NCBI RefSeq assembly: GCF_001025215.1 | Contig: NZ_AP012330.1 | Span: 1,178,001 to 1,242,000 of the forward strand | DNA from: Bifidobacterium pseudocatenulatum DSM 20438 = JCM 1200 = LMG 10505 | Lineage (GTDB): Bacteria > Actinomycetota > Actinomycetes > Actinomycetales > Bifidobacteriaceae | Direction of reading: 5' to 3' | Length of the DNA stretch: 64,000 nucleotides | Shown here: positions 30,257-40,043 of the stretch, piece after piece | Layout: each line of letters starts with the position of its first letter | How positions within the stretch are numbered: position 1 is the first letter of the stretch | The notes under the pieces: model-generated | What the model was told of the DNA's origin: nothing | What the model saw: the letters and a program-made list of their open reading frames with translations, nothing else | Databases searched by the model: none | Program-made: the position numbers and the translations under genes

Positions 30257-31438
30257 CTAATCTTGTTCCTTAGCTGCGAGCTGCCCGCATGCACCATCGA
30301 TATCCTGCCCGCGCGTGTCTCGCAACGTCGCAGTAATGCCTGCTTTATGAAGGATATCAAGGAACTGCTGTTCATCCTCAGGCTTCGAAGCGGTCCATTT
30401 CGATCCTTCGATGGGATTGAGCGGAATCGGATTGACATGAGCCCAATTGTCACCATAATGGTTCAATCGCTTAGCAAGTAATTTGGCATGCTCGGCTTGA
30501 TCATTGATACCGCGCATCAGAGCATATTCGATGCTTACGCGACGTTTCGAAGCCAAGTAATAGTCATGTGCCGCATCAAGCACCTGCGTAGTATTGAAAC
30601 GCTTGTTCATTGGAACGAGCTCGTCTCGCAACTCATCGCTCGGAGCGTGCAAGGACACGGCCAAACGCACCGGAATGCCTTCTGCCGTGAGTTTCTTGAT
30701 ACCTGGTACCACACCGACCGTGGAGACGGTGATGTTGCGTGCCGAAATGCCGAAACCTTCAGGTGGCATGGCGCTGATTTGGCGTACAGCGCTCAATACG
30801 GACTTGTAATTGCCCATAGGTTCGCCCATGCCCATGAACACGATGTTGCTCAGGCGCCCGAGACCACCAGCGACTTCGCCGTCGTGCATGGCTTTCGCGG
30901 CCACACGAACCTGTTCCAGAATCTCGCCTGCCGACATGTTTCTCGTCAGACCCAATTGACCTGTGGCACAGAACGGGCAGCCCATTCCACAGCCTACCTG
31001 GCTGGAAATGCATAAGGTGGTGCGGGTGGGATACCGCATGAGCACGGACTCAATAAGAGAACCGTCGAACAGACGCCATAGCGTTTTGATAGTAGTGCCC
31101 TCATCGGCCACTTGACGGGTCACTTCGGTAATGAGCGTTGGGAAAAACGCCTCTGCGGCTTCGGCTCGTTTCGCTGCAGGAAAGTCAGAGAACTCTTCGG
31201 CAGCGACGTCGAAATGCCCATAGTAATGATTGGCAAGCTGCTTGACTCTGAATTTCGGAAGTCCAAGATCCTTGGCTTTCGCGATACGTTCGTCTTCAGT
31301 CATATCAGCAAAATGCAGCGGCGGCTTGCCTCGACGCGCATGATCTTTGGAAAGCACGTCGCGGAAGGCACCGGTAGTGCCTCCTGGAGTAATACCGGTT
31401 TCCGGCAAATCCTTCGTGGAATTCACGGAGTCGCTCAT
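30257..31438 (-). CDS. rlmN: Dual-specificity RNA methyltransferase RlmN
   Basis: 393 residues, radical-SAM enzyme that methylates C2 of A2503 in 23S rRNA and of A37 in some tRNAs. The [4Fe-4S] motif C-x3-C-x2-C is CGMGCPFC; GMGEPMGNYKSV follows; the second catalytic cysteine is in the C-terminal RDTRGQDIDGACGQL. ATG 31438 is the best-placed start. Tail of the cdsA-frr-pyrH run. Confidence 0.95.
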   Translation of the reverse strand: MSDSVNSTKDLPETGITPGGTTGAFRDVLSKDHARRGKPPLHFADMTEDERIAKAKDLGLPKFRVKQLANHYYGHFDVAAEEFSDFPAAKRAEAAEAFFPTLITEVTRQVADEGTTIKTLWRLFDGSLIESVLMRYPTRTTLCISSQVGCGMGCPFCATGQLGLTRNMSAGEILEQVRVAAKAMHDGEVAGGLGRLSNIVFMGMGEPMGNYKSVLSAVRQISAMPPEGFGISARNITVSTVGVVPGIKKLTAEGIPVRLAVSLHAPSDELRDELVPMNKRFNTTQVLDAAHDYYLASKRRVSIEYALMRGINDQAEHAKLLAKRLNHYGDNWAHVNPIPLNPIEGSKWTASKPEDEQQFLDILHKAGITATLRDTRGQDIDGACGQLAAKEQD

Positions 31439-31455
31439 GCTTGTGTTTGCCTTTC

Positions 31456-32445
31456 TCACATTCCAGTTGCCCACAGCAGCACGCACACGAACGGCGCGCA
31501 CAGCAGAATGGAATCCACACGATCCATCACGCCACCGTGTCCCTTAAGCAGGTGTCCCATGTCCTTGATGCCGATATCTCGCTTCAACATGGATGCGCAC
31601 AAATCGCCAAACGTTCCGGCGATGCCGATCATGAAACCGGCCACGACAGGAACCCACCAGCGGGAAATCCACACATCCGACCCGTACGTGCAGAACATCA
31701 CGGCAAAAGATCCGATCATGGAGAACAGAATGGAACCTGCAAGACCCTCCCACGATTTCTTCGGCGAAATGCGGGGGCTTAGCTTGTGCTTGCCCAGCCA
31801 TGCCCCGGCGAACAAACCACCGGTATCGCTCAACGCGGGCATGAATACCATCATAATAGCATGCGCGACGGGATGATCATTGAATGTCAACGGCATGATG
31901 AGGCAGGAAGCCAGAAGCGGAATGTACAGCACGGTGAACATGGAGACCGCGACATGGCTCAGCCTGCTATGGCTTACCTCTCCCTGCTCATGGTTGAAGG
32001 AGGATTCAAGTCTTGCGCCTGCATCGGTGTGGGAAAGCTTATCCGCCACGGCCAGAGAGATGCGGCTGCCGAACGTCACTTTAGCGCTGGCGGCGATCGC
32101 TACGACCACCAAAGACACCAGCACGCATACCGTCATGGCGACGATATGACGTTCGCTGTAATAGGTGGACAGCAACGTCGCCGCCGAACATACCCACAAC
32201 ACCGCCACGGGAATATGAAGTCCCGCAGTGGCGAAATCGACGCGCAGCTCCCAAAGGGCAAGCACCATGAACAGCACAACCAGATAGACGAACAAGTCAA
32301 TGCTGATCAGCAGACACGCCAAGATGAGGATGACGAGCACCGCCCCTGTGGCGATGGCCTGCGGCATATTACGCCCCGTCTTCTTGTTGATGGCGTTGAT
32401 GGCCTCTTCGGTTTCTTTTTCGAGCTGTTCCTGATGTTCCATCAT
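31456..32445 (-). CDS. cdsA: Phosphatidate cytidylyltransferase
   Basis: 329 residues, about eight membrane helices. The family signature is at the C-terminal half: PKKSWEGLAGS, then GDLCASMLKRDIGIKDMG and HGGVMDRVDS. Makes CDP-diacylglycerol, substrate for both CDP-alcohol phosphotransferases in this window. SD CAGGGAA precedes ATG 32445. It follows frr, the widespread pyrH-frr-cdsA order. Confidence 0.95.
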   Translation of the reverse strand: MMEHQEQLEKETEEAINAINKKTGRNMPQAIATGAVLVILILACLLISIDLFVYLVVLFMVLALWELRVDFATAGLHIPVAVLWVCSAATLLSTYYSERHIVAMTVCVLVSLVVVAIAASAKVTFGSRISLAVADKLSHTDAGARLESSFNHEQGEVSHSRLSHVAVSMFTVLYIPLLASCLIMPLTFNDHPVAHAIMMVFMPALSDTGGLFAGAWLGKHKLSPRISPKKSWEGLAGSILFSMIGSFAVMFCTYGSDVWISRWWVPVVAGFMIGIAGTFGDLCASMLKRDIGIKDMGHLLKGHGGVMDRVDSILLCAPFVCVLLWATGM

Positions 32446-32493
32446 GTTCCCTGTCTGGCTGTGCGTCGATTCTTTTCAGGAGATGAAGGTCTC

Positions 32494-33048
32494 TCAGACC
32501 TCCATGATCTCCTTCTGCTTGGCTTCGAGCAGGGTATCAAGTTCATCAGTGGTCTGCTTGGTGATCTTGTCGAGCTCCTTGAGCAGACGATCGCCCTCGT
32601 CCTCACCCATCTCGCCGTCCTTGATGGCCTTGTCAAGGGATTCCTTGGCCTTGCGTCGGATGTTGCGCACTGCGACCTTGCCATCTTCCGCCTTGCCCTT
32701 GGCGAGTTTGACATATTCCTTGCGACGTTCCTCGGTCAGCTCCGGCATGGTCAGGCGAATGACGTTGCCGTCGCGACGCGGGCTGGCGCCCAGATCGGAA
32801 TCACGCAACGCCTTCTCGACGGCATTGGCCTGGGACGCGTCAAACGGAGTGACGGACAGGGTACGCGGTTCCGGCACGCCGATGGTGGCGACGGCCTTCA
32901 GCGGGGTCGGAGCTCCATAATAATCAACGGTGATACCGTTGAGCAGCGCCGGATTCGCGCGGCCGGTACGAATGCCGGAGAAGTTCTCCTTGGTGGATTC
33001 CACGGACTTGGCCATCTGTGCCTTGGCCTGTTCGACAATAGTTGCCAT
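32494..33048 (-). CDS. frr: Ribosome recycling factor
   Basis: 184 residues, normal length. Three-helix bundle plus small domain: FSGIRTGRANPALLNGI, VPEPRTLSVTPFDAS, VRNIRRKAKESL. Splits post-termination ribosomes with EF-G. SD AAGGAG. Downstream of pyrH. Confidence 0.97.
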   Translation of the reverse strand: MATIVEQAKAQMAKSVESTKENFSGIRTGRANPALLNGITVDYYGAPTPLKAVATIGVPEPRTLSVTPFDASQANAVEKALRDSDLGASPRRDGNVIRLTMPELTEERRKEYVKLAKGKAEDGKVAVRNIRRKAKESLDKAIKDGEMGEDEGDRLLKELDKITKQTTDELDTLLEAKQKEIMEV

Positions 33049-33098
33049 TTGTACTCCTTGTTGTTGGTTGTTTGATCGATATTCGACGTTGAATGTCG

Positions 33099-33848
33099 TT
33101 ATTCAGCGAGTGTGGACTCCGCGGTGGAAACCATAGTTCCGATTTCCTCACCGAGAAGGGCGCGGGTCACATTGCCATTGCCTTCGAGCCCGAAAACACG
33201 GATGCGCTGCTTGTTGTCGCGGGCCATGGAAAGCGCGGATGCATCCATAACGGCGAGATTGTCGACGAGGGCACGATTATAGCTCAATGTGGCGAAACGC
33301 TTGGCGTTCTCGTCCTTACGAGGATCGGCGGTATAAACGCCGTCCACGCCGTTCTTGCCCATCAGCACCTCATCGCAATGGATTTCCAAAGAACGCTGAA
33401 TGGACACAGTGTCAGTGGAGAAATACGGCATACCGGCACCAGCGCCGAAAATCACGACACGGCCCTTCTCCAGATGACGAATGGCCTTGAGCGGAATGTA
33501 CGGCTCGGCGACCTGACCCATGGTGATGGCGGTCTGCACGCGCGTGGCCTGTCCCTCCTGCTCCAAGAAGTCCTGCAGAGCGAGGCAATTCATCACCGTG
33601 CCCAGCATGCCCATATAATCGCCGCGGGAGCGGTCGATTCCAGCCTGTTGAAGTTCCGCGCCGCGGAAGAAGTTGCCGCCTCCGACGACGATGGCGACCT
33701 GAACGCCCTGCTGCACCGCGGGAACGATTTCCTCAGCGATACGGCGGATGACGGACGTGTCAATGCCGACTTTGCCGCCGCCAAACGCCTCTCCGGATAG
33801 TTTGAGCAGCACTCTGCGTGGATTATCACCAGTGTTTTCGCCAGTCAT
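33099..33848 (-). CDS. pyrH: UMP kinase
   Basis: 249 residues, amino-acid-kinase fold: [48 protein letters not shown]. Phosphorylates UMP; in this family it is usually inhibited by UTP. Follows tsf after a terminator-like hairpin; first gene of pyrH-frr-cdsA-rlmN. Confidence 0.97.
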   Translation of the reverse strand: MTGENTGDNPRRVLLKLSGEAFGGGKVGIDTSVIRRIAEEIVPAVQQGVQVAIVVGGGNFFRGAELQQAGIDRSRGDYMGMLGTVMNCLALQDFLEQEGQATRVQTAITMGQVAEPYIPLKAIRHLEKGRVVIFGAGAGMPYFSTDTVSIQRSLEIHCDEVLMGKNGVDGVYTADPRKDENAKRFATLSYNRALVDNLAVMDASALSMARDNKQRIRVFGLEGNGNVTRALLGEEIGTMVSTAESTLAE

Positions 33849-33952
33849 GAAAAGCCTTTCTTGCCCGAGAACTCACGAAATTTACCGCTCTCAAGAGTAT
33901 CGGCAAACACAGACACCACACCGCAACGACACAGCGTCGAGAAGAAAACAAA

Positions 33953-33983
33953 GTTGGCCATCACCCTGTGGATGATGGCCAAC
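33953..33983 (-). terminator. Terminator after tsf
   Basis: A perfect 10-bp stem (GTTGGCCATC) with an 11-base loop, followed on the minus strand by TTTGTTTTCTT, between the tsf stop and pyrH. Confidence 0.85.
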
Positions 33984-34033
33984 CTCATGGAATCTCTAGC
34001 GTCTAACGCACGGATTCACCATTGAAGCCGAAT

Positions 34034-34885
34034 TCACTCAGCCTCGCCCTTGCCGACCTCGACACGAGCGAAAGCCACGGCTGCGCCGCCGACTTCCTTG
34101 AACAGGTCGCCAACGGTCTTGGACGGATCCTTGACATAGGACTGCTCGAGCAGGACGTTCTCCTTGTAGAAGGCATTGAGACGGCCTTCCACGATCTTCG
34201 GAACGATCTTCTCCGGCTTGCCTTCGGCCAAGGACTTCTCGGTGGCCACGCGGCGCTCGGACTCGACCACATCGGCCGGAACGTCCTCGCGGGTCAGCCA
34301 CTGGGCACCCATTGCGGAAATCTGCAGAGCGGCTTCGTGAGCCACAGCAGCGCCGGCCTCATCGGTGGCGATCATGGCCACGATGCTCGGCGGCATCTCA
34401 GCGGACTTCTTGTGGGCGTAGATCTCAACGTGTGGACCCTCGACCTTGGCGAACTGGCCGACCTTGACGTGCTCACCGAACAGAGCGGCCGCCTCTTCGA
34501 CGGCTTCCTTCACGGTGGCTTCGCCGGAAGCGGCTGCCAGCACTTCGTCCACAGAAGCGGCCTCGGCTTTGACGGCGTCTTCGAGCACGCTGTCAGCGAA
34601 CTCCACGAACTTCGGAGTCTTGGCCACGAAGTCGGTCTCGGAATTCAGTTCGACGGCGTAACCGGTCTGGCCATTGGCGGATTCCACGACCTGGGAGGCG
34701 ATGGTGCCTTCCTGAGCCTTGCGACCTTCGCGCTTGCCAGCGGCCTGGATGCCCTTGGCGCGGATGATTTCCTTGGCGCGAGCCACGTCACCCTCAGCCT
34801 CGGTCAGAGCCTTCTTAACGTCCATCATGCCGGCGCCAGTTTCCTCGCGCACCTGCTTGATCAGAGCTGCAGTGATTGCTGCCAT
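34034..34885 (-). CDS. tsf: Elongation factor Ts
   Basis: 283 residues: UBA-like N terminus (VREETGAGMMDVKKAL), core with ETDFVAKT, dimer/EF-Tu contact regions and a C-terminal module FYKENVLLEQSYVKD. Exchanges GDP for GTP on EF-Tu. ATG 34885 follows AGAGGAGAC. Paired with rpsB as in most bacteria. Confidence 0.97.
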   Translation of the reverse strand: MAAITAALIKQVREETGAGMMDVKKALTEAEGDVARAKEIIRAKGIQAAGKREGRKAQEGTIASQVVESANGQTGYAVELNSETDFVAKTPKFVEFADSVLEDAVKAEAASVDEVLAAASGEATVKEAVEEAAALFGEHVKVGQFAKVEGPHVEIYAHKKSAEMPPSIVAMIATDEAGAAVAHEAALQISAMGAQWLTREDVPADVVESERRVATEKSLAEGKPEKIVPKIVEGRLNAFYKENVLLEQSYVKDPSKTVGDLFKEVGGAAVAFARVEVGKGEAE

Positions 34886-34919
34886 TGATTTGTCTCCTCT
34901 GAAAAATAGTGATGCCCCA

Positions 34920-34950
34920 TATGATGGGAGGCACAACACCTCCCATCATA
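34920..34950 (-). terminator. Hairpin (attenuator or partial terminator) between rpsB and tsf
   Basis: A perfect 12-bp stem (TATGATGGGAGG) with a 7-base loop lies just after the rpsB stop. On the minus strand it is followed, after about 13 bases, by ATTTTT and then the tsf SD. Likely sets the rpsB:tsf ratio. Confidence 0.6.
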
Positions 34951-34960
34951 GTGGATATTT

Positions 34961-35785
34961 TCACTCAGCCTTGGCTTCAGCTTCGGCTTCGGCTTCAGCC
35001 GGTGCATCGGCGGCCGGAGCGCCCTCAGTGAGGAGCTCCTTCTCCCAAGCGGCCATCGGCTGCTCGGTCTCGCCCTCAGCCTTAGCGGCCTTGCCGGAAC
35101 GCTCCAGCAGGCCTTCGGCCACTGCGTCAGCCATGAGGCTGGTCAGCAGTTCGATGCCGCGGATGGCGTCATCGTTGGCTGCGATCGGGTACTCGACGGA
35201 CTCCGGATCAGCGTTGGTGTCGACGATGGCAACGACCGGAATGCCCAGCTTGTGAGCTTCCTCAACGGCCAAAGCTTCCTTGTTAACGTCAACCACGAAC
35301 ATGGCGGACGGAGTACGGTTCATGTTGCGGATACCGCCCAGCTGCTTAGCCAGCTTGTCCTTCTCGCGCTCGAGAAGCAGCAGTTCCTTCTTGGTCAGAC
35401 CGGAACCACGCACGTCGGTGAAGTCCATCTCTTCGAGTTCCTTGAGACGGGAGACGCGCTTGGACACGGTCTGGAAGTTGGTCAGCATACCGCCGAGCCA
35501 ACGCTCGGAAACGTACGGCATGTTCACGCGGACAGCCTGATTGGAAACGGCTTCCTGAGCCTGCTTCTTGGTGCCGACGAACAGCACGGTGCCGTTGTGA
35601 GCGACGGTAGCCTTGATGAAGTCGTAGGCCTTGTCGATCATGTCGAGCGACTTGAACAGGTTGATGATGTGGATGCCGTTGCGCTGGGTGAGGATGAACT
35701 GCTTCATCTTCGGATTCCAACGACGGGTCTGGTGGCCGAAGTGCAGGCCTGCCTTCAGCATGTCGCTCATATTGATCTGAGCCAT
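34961..35785 (-). CDS. rpsB: 30S ribosomal protein S2
   Basis: 274 residues: [59 protein letters not shown]. The last 20 or so residues are a low-complexity Ala/Glu tail common in actinobacterial S2. ATG 35785 has GAGGT upstream. First gene of rpsB-tsf. Confidence 0.97.
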   Translation of the reverse strand: MAQINMSDMLKAGLHFGHQTRRWNPKMKQFILTQRNGIHIINLFKSLDMIDKAYDFIKATVAHNGTVLFVGTKKQAQEAVSNQAVRVNMPYVSERWLGGMLTNFQTVSKRVSRLKELEEMDFTDVRGSGLTKKELLLLEREKDKLAKQLGGIRNMNRTPSAMFVVDVNKEALAVEEAHKLGIPVVAIVDTNADPESVEYPIAANDDAIRGIELLTSLMADAVAEGLLERSGKAAKAEGETEQPMAAWEKELLTEGAPAADAPAEAEAEAEAKAE

Positions 35786-35985
35786 GGTATTACTACCTCT
35801 TTCTGTCGGTTCTTGCCTGGTCATGCGTTCCTGCGTGCAGCCAAAGCCTTGCGGCGTCGGCCGACCGACACAGGTCGTCGCGAACATGACGCGAATTGGT
35901 TGTATGCCGGTTGACAATATTGGGTGGCTCAGGACTTTCACGACAAAGCCCTTCGCCGGATGGCACACAAGGCATAAAATACCAT

Positions 35986-36017
35986 GGGGTCACGTCTTTT
36001 CGCAAAGACGTGACCCC
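35986..36017 (-). terminator. Terminator of def
   Basis: A perfect 14-bp stem (GGGGTCACGTCTTT) with tetraloop TCGC, followed on the minus strand by TATTTTAT. Confidence 0.9.
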
Positions 36018-36046
36018 AAGTCGTCATATCGGTGAGATGCGAACAA

Positions 36047-36532
36047 TCACTTGTGGTGATTGCGCATGTAGCGCATCGCCTCTCGGCGTTCCTCTTTCTC
36101 CAAACGATCAAGATAGACATGACCGTTCAAGTGATCGGTTTCATGCTGCAACATGCGGCCCATAATGCCACGACCTTCCAGCACGACCGTCTTGCCTTCC
36201 AAATCGATGCCACGCACACGAGCGTAATCGGCGCGACGGGTCTTGTACCACAATCCCGGCACAGACAGGCATCCCTCATCTCCGTATTGTTCACCGCAGG
36301 TCTCTTCGAGGACAGGGTTGAGCACATACCCGATCTTGCCGTTGATGTTATAGGAAAATGCCCTCAGATTCACGCCAATCTGATTAGCTGACAAGCCAGC
36401 CCTTCCTGGATCGTCAACGGTATCAAGCAGATCCTGTACCAGATGACGCACGGCCGGCGTAATTTCCTTGATAGGATCACAGGGGGTACGTAGCACCGGA
36501 TCAGGTACGACTCGAATCTCACGAATTGCCAA
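36047..36532 (-). CDS. def: Peptide deformylase
   Basis: 161 residues. Motif I GLSANQ (46-51, Ser in place of the common Ala), motif II EGCLS (86-90, metal ligand Cys88) and motif III QHETDH (129-134, ligands His130 and His134, catalytic Glu131) are all intact, so the enzyme should be active in removing the N-formyl group. The start is TTG 36532 with GAGGAG nine bases upstream, two bases after the acyl-CoA ligase stop; the two genes are surely co-transcribed. Confidence 0.95.
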   Translation of the reverse strand: MAIREIRVVPDPVLRTPCDPIKEITPAVRHLVQDLLDTVDDPGRAGLSANQIGVNLRAFSYNINGKIGYVLNPVLEETCGEQYGDEGCLSVPGLWYKTRRADYARVRGIDLEGKTVVLEGRGIMGRMLQHETDHLNGHVYLDRLEKEERREAMRYMRNHHK

Positions 36533-36534
36533 GA

Positions 36535-38580
36535 TTATCGCTCCTCGTTCATGGTTGTTTCCTCAGTTTCCGATGAGTCTTCCGGCGTTTGGAACTCGCC
36601 GGCGTCTTCGGTCTGCTTCTTAATTTTCTCCTGCATGGTATCAAATGCCTGCCGAACCTTCGGACTTACGGATTCGGAAGCCTGACGCATGGATTCGGAA
36701 GCCTGCTTGACCGTTTCGGTGGTTCGGTCAAGAATCTGCACCGTCTTTGGCAGCGGTTTGTTGGATGGCTTCGGCGCATACAGCACATTGTCGATGACAT
36801 TTTCGTACCGCTTAAGCACCTTCGGCCTGACAACTTTCAGGCTCGCCGTCAGAGTGCCCTTCTCCTGGCTGAACTCCTCGTCGAGGATTTCGAACTTGCG
36901 AACGGATTCAGCACGAGAGACATTCGCATTCGCCTTTTCGACATACTGCTGAATGAATGCGCGCACGGCATCGTTCTTCGCGATCTGCTCCATGGGCATG
37001 TTGCTATCAAGTCCCTGCTGTGCAAGCCAGGAACGAACCATCTCCTGATCAAGCTCAATCAAAGCTCCGATGAACGGCTTGCCATCACCGACCACCACAC
37101 CATGCGACACGATCGGGCAAGTGTTGATGACATCTTCCATAGGTGCCGGACTGACGTTCTTACCGCCGGCCGTAATGATGATATCCTTCTTGCGACCCGT
37201 AATGTACACGAATCCGTCGTCGTCGATGGTTCCCAAATCGCCGGTCTTCAGCCAGCCATCAGCCATCCTGACATCGGCTGTCAGCTCCGGCTTCTTGTAG
37301 TAGCCAAGGAACACGTTGGGGCCCATCACCTGCAGTTCGCCGTCGTCATCGGTGCGCACGCCCATGCCCGGCCCGGGCTTGCCTACGGAACCGACGCGGT
37401 TGGCGTCCTGCCAGTTGACAATCATGGGAGCGGCGGTTTCCGTCATGCCATAGCCCTGAATGAAGGTAATGCCATCCATACCGTTGAAGAAATGGGCGAG
37501 ATCGACGTTCAAAGGAGCGCCGCCACAAGCCAGATATCTCATGTTCGGACCCAAAGCAGAACGAATGGATTTGCCTACGACAGACATAAAGAACGAATGT
37601 TCGGCACGAGCCACAATGGAATGGCGTCCGGTTTCCTGCTCGTCCTTCGACCATTGCACAAAATGATCGAAAGCCTTGGCGAACACTCTTCCACGAATAC
37701 CCGCTCCGGCCTTTTGCGAAGCCGCGTTATACACTTTCTCGAACACACGGGGAACTCCCAGCAGATAGGTCGGCTTGAAGCTACGCAGATCGGCAAGCAG
37801 ATGCTTGGCTCCGGGCAGATAGCCGACCACCCCCTGCCCGCCAATCGCAACATACTGAATATAGCGAGCGAAGCAGTGCGCCAACGGCAGGAACAACATC
37901 AGACGATTCGGCTGATATAGCATTTCATCGAGAATGATGTAGCCGTTCAGCACGATATGCGTGAAATTCCGGTGAGACAGCATCGCTCCCTTGGGCTTGC
38001 CAGTGGAACCAGACGTGTACACAATGGTGAGCATGTCATCGGCCTTGACCCTGGAAATCACCTGATCGAGCGTGTCCTCGCCGACACCTTCTCCAAAATC
38101 AGCAACGGCATCAAGACCATCCGCCTTGAAGTTGAAGACGTAGCGCAGGCTGCTGTGCTCATCGCGAATCTGTTCAAGCGTTTGTGTATGCGCGAAATCA
38201 CCGGCAAAGGCGATGATCGGATCCACCTCTTCGATGATGGACGCGGCCTGCCTGGCGGAATCGGTTTCATACACGGGCACGCTTACCGCGCCGATTGCGG
38301 CGCAGGCAAAATCGATGACTCCCCATTCGTAGCAGGTAGGCGAATAGATGACTACCATGCTTCCGGCCTTGACCCCTAGGCCAAGAAGACCTTTCGCAAC
38401 CGCGCGCACACGCTCAAGCATCTCCCCCGCCGTAACGTCATGCCATCGACGAGTCTCGTCGTCCTGCCATTGGGCGATGAGATCATCAGGATCACGTTTA
38501 GCGCGTCTGGAGAGCAGTGCGAAAACGGTATCCTCATCCGTAGTGCTATACGCAGGTTCCGGTACAAATTCTCTCAACAT
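36535..38580 (-). CDS. Long-chain-fatty-acid-CoA ligase (AMP-dependent synthetase)
   Basis: 681 residues, ANL superfamily. ATP-binding P-loop [13 protein letters not shown] (188-200), GYGMTE motif in the middle, GWLKTGDLG and [16 protein letters not shown]. The closest plan is the bacterial FadD15/long-chain ligase type. The C-terminal 70 residues are a low-complexity, charged extension with repeated MRQASES-like units. Activates fatty acids to acyl-CoA, presumably from outside sources, as bifidobacteria lack beta-oxidation (established knowledge); use in lipid remodelling is inference. SD AGGGAC before ATG 38580. Confidence 0.9.
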   Translation of the reverse strand: MLREFVPEPAYSTTDEDTVFALLSRRAKRDPDDLIAQWQDDETRRWHDVTAGEMLERVRAVAKGLLGLGVKAGSMVVIYSPTCYEWGVIDFACAAIGAVSVPVYETDSARQAASIIEEVDPIIAFAGDFAHTQTLEQIRDEHSSLRYVFNFKADGLDAVADFGEGVGEDTLDQVISRVKADDMLTIVYTSGSTGKPKGAMLSHRNFTHIVLNGYIILDEMLYQPNRLMLFLPLAHCFARYIQYVAIGGQGVVGYLPGAKHLLADLRSFKPTYLLGVPRVFEKVYNAASQKAGAGIRGRVFAKAFDHFVQWSKDEQETGRHSIVARAEHSFFMSVVGKSIRSALGPNMRYLACGGAPLNVDLAHFFNGMDGITFIQGYGMTETAAPMIVNWQDANRVGSVGKPGPGMGVRTDDDGELQVMGPNVFLGYYKKPELTADVRMADGWLKTGDLGTIDDDGFVYITGRKKDIIITAGGKNVSPAPMEDVINTCPIVSHGVVVGDGKPFIGALIELDQEMVRSWLAQQGLDSNMPMEQIAKNDAVRAFIQQYVEKANANVSRAESVRKFEILDEEFSQEKGTLTASLKVVRPKVLKRYENVIDNVLYAPKPSNKPLPKTVQILDRTTETVKQASESMRQASESVSPKVRQAFDTMQEKIKKQTEDAGEFQTPEDSSETEETTMNEER

Positions 38581-38619
38581 GAGTCCCTATAGTAGTTGCA
38601 GTATGCTCAAGGCACGCTG

Positions 38620-38663
38620 AAAACCCTTGAAAACGGCTGAATTCAGCCAATTCCAAGGGTTTT
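38620..38663 (-). terminator. Terminator of the 38684-39337 gene
   Basis: A 10-bp outer stem (AAAACCCTTG / CAAGGGTTTT) encloses an inner GGCTGAATTCAGCC palindrome; on the minus strand the outer arm ends in TTTTC. Confidence 0.75.
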
Positions 38664-38683
38664 GAATGGTTACTTGTTATACG

Positions 38684-39337
38684 TCACACGCCGAAATCAG
38701 CGACTTCGCACTTCCAAGCAGATCCCTTGAGGACGCACTTCAAATTGCTGCACAGCCTTCGTCCTCCAATGCCCATCAGCACGGTGCTTTCGAAGCATGT
38801 CGGAGAGACCAACCAGCTGTCAACGTAATATACGGTGATCGGAAGCAGACCCAACTGCGCGTATATCCTCACATCCTTCTTCATCTGTGCTGCGATCTGA
38901 GCGGAGGCATTTCTCAGCTTTCTCATGCAGGCCTCGCTCAATACCCTTTCCACGCGTGCTTCTTTCTGCCTGCCACGGAAGATATCGACAACATTGCAGA
39001 TCAACTGCGCCGCGAACATGTTCATGGAGTAGGCAAATTCAGCATCGCACGGCCCAGGCATTATCTGGATGTAATGGAATGGTATTTTCCTGCCGAAAAG
39101 ATCTGAATTAAGAAACCCATCATACGAGGGAAGCGTTTTATCGTAATCGAAAACCGGCTTTCTGCCAAGCTCAAGAGATATCCTTTCCCACTCTGTCAGG
39201 TTTTCTCCCTCGCGTTTCTTCCCACTTTTATCAGCGCGCTTCGCATTGGCCGCTGATCCCTGGTCAGAAGGTGGAACCTCCGAGAAGGGCTCGTTAGCCT
39301 CCGGCGGCGGAACATCATTTTCACATGAATCATCCAT
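38684..39337 (-). CDS. Hypothetical protein, Rv3235-like pattern
   Basis: 217 residues. The first 60 are polar and probably disordered. From about 100 on, the pattern (AAQLICNVVDIFRGRQKEARVERVLSE ... RKLRNASAQ ... RLCSNLKCVLKGSAWKCEVADFG) resembles the small actinobacterial Rv3235 family: a helical region in which Arg/Leu-rich helices lead to a final strand with WxC-x-A-D/V-x-x-G. No function is known. The resemblance is from memory of the family pattern and is only moderate. SD AAGGGAT before ATG 39337; own terminator. Confidence 0.7.
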   Translation of the reverse strand: MDDSCENDVPPPEANEPFSEVPPSDQGSAANAKRADKSGKKREGENLTEWERISLELGRKPVFDYDKTLPSYDGFLNSDLFGRKIPFHYIQIMPGPCDAEFAYSMNMFAAQLICNVVDIFRGRQKEARVERVLSEACMRKLRNASAQIAAQMKKDVRIYAQLGLLPITVYYVDSWLVSPTCFESTVLMGIGGRRLCSNLKCVLKGSAWKCEVADFGV

Positions 39338-39721
39338 GATGAATCCCTTTCTTATTCGCCCGACTCATCGTTGAGAGGGGGTGTAAGAACCATTAAGGCA
39401 CAAAAGCCATCCCCCGTCAAGTTGACATTTGATTCTTGTGGATAAGTGGATAACTTCAGATATTTCAAACACTTTAGAACACCCTAAAGATAAATTTTAT
39501 ACCCCTAAAACATTACAAAAAAGGTGGCATATCGTTGAAAAAGCAAAGAGAATCCTTCTTTGGCGAAAAACCCTAAGTTCGTCTCAAAAACGCTTAGTAA
39601 AAATGAACGGCATTAGCCTTCACTGAAAGATAATGATCATGTTTGTTCGTATATGCTCACATAAAGTTATGTTACCGGGCATACACTCCTCTAAGTGCGC
39701 TCAAGAAAAATAAAAAAAATT
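39338..39721. other. AT-rich intergenic region with two overlapping DnaA-box-like 9-mers
   Basis: About 380 bases, clearly richer in A+T than anything else in the window. At 39437-39453 two 9-mers, TGTGGATAA and AGTGGATAA, overlap by one base; the first is a perfect DnaA-box consensus (complement TTATCCACA). An open frame of 65 codons over the same DNA has no SD and an odd composition, and I do not regard it as a gene. The region probably holds the promoter of the minus-strand gene ending at 38684; a TTGACG on the minus strand near 39420 is a possible -35. Confidence 0.5.
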
Positions 39722-39747
39722 GGCTCTGCGGCATTCGCCGCAGAGCC
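39722..39747 (-). terminator. Terminator of tRNA-Gln
   Basis: A perfect 11-bp GC-rich stem (GGCTCTGCGGC) with tetraloop, followed on the minus strand by AATTTTTTTTATTTTT. Confidence 0.93.
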
Positions 39748-39760
39748 GTCTGAGAATGGG

Positions 39761-39831
39761 CTCCCCCACCTGGACTCGAACCAAGACAAAGGGTTCCAAA
39801 GACCCGTGTGCTGCCATTACACCATGGGGGA
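39761..39831 (-). tRNA. tRNA-Gln (TTG anticodon)
   Basis: Acceptor stem TCCCCCA/TGGGGGA, D-arm GGTGTAATGGCAGC, anticodon loop CTTTGGA (anticodon TTG) and T-arm GGTTCGAGTCC are all present. The 3' CCA is not encoded (GCCCA follows), so it is added after transcription, unlike the tRNA-Pro of this window. The anticodon stem CGGGT/ACCCT has a C-T mismatch at its outer pair. Confidence 0.93.
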
Positions 39832-39921
39832 ATGGCGGAAAACCTTGCGGTTACCGCCAAGTGTCTATTATGCCACATGTCGCCAACACCGCGTGTCTCG
39901 ACGTGTCGCACTAATAAAAAA

Positions 39922-39967
39922 CGTTGTTTAAGGTGCACAAAAAGTGTTATGCGCACCTTAAACAACG
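39922..39967 (-). terminator. Terminator of prs
   Basis: A perfect 15-bp stem (CGTTGTTTAAGGTGC) with a 16-base loop; on the minus strand it is followed by TTTTTTATT. It lies 77 bases after the prs stop, upstream of the tRNA-Gln gene. Confidence 0.9.
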
Positions 39968-40043
39968 GTACTCGCTTCACTGATATGGGAGTTACCCCAC
40001 AAACATGCGGAACGTACGCTAAGCATGCCCGCACAACGCGTCA

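Noticed and set aside
39429..39626. 65-codon open frame in the AT-rich gap
   Set aside because: No SD, composition unlike the genes around it, contains the DnaA-box pair; better explained as chance in AT-rich DNA.
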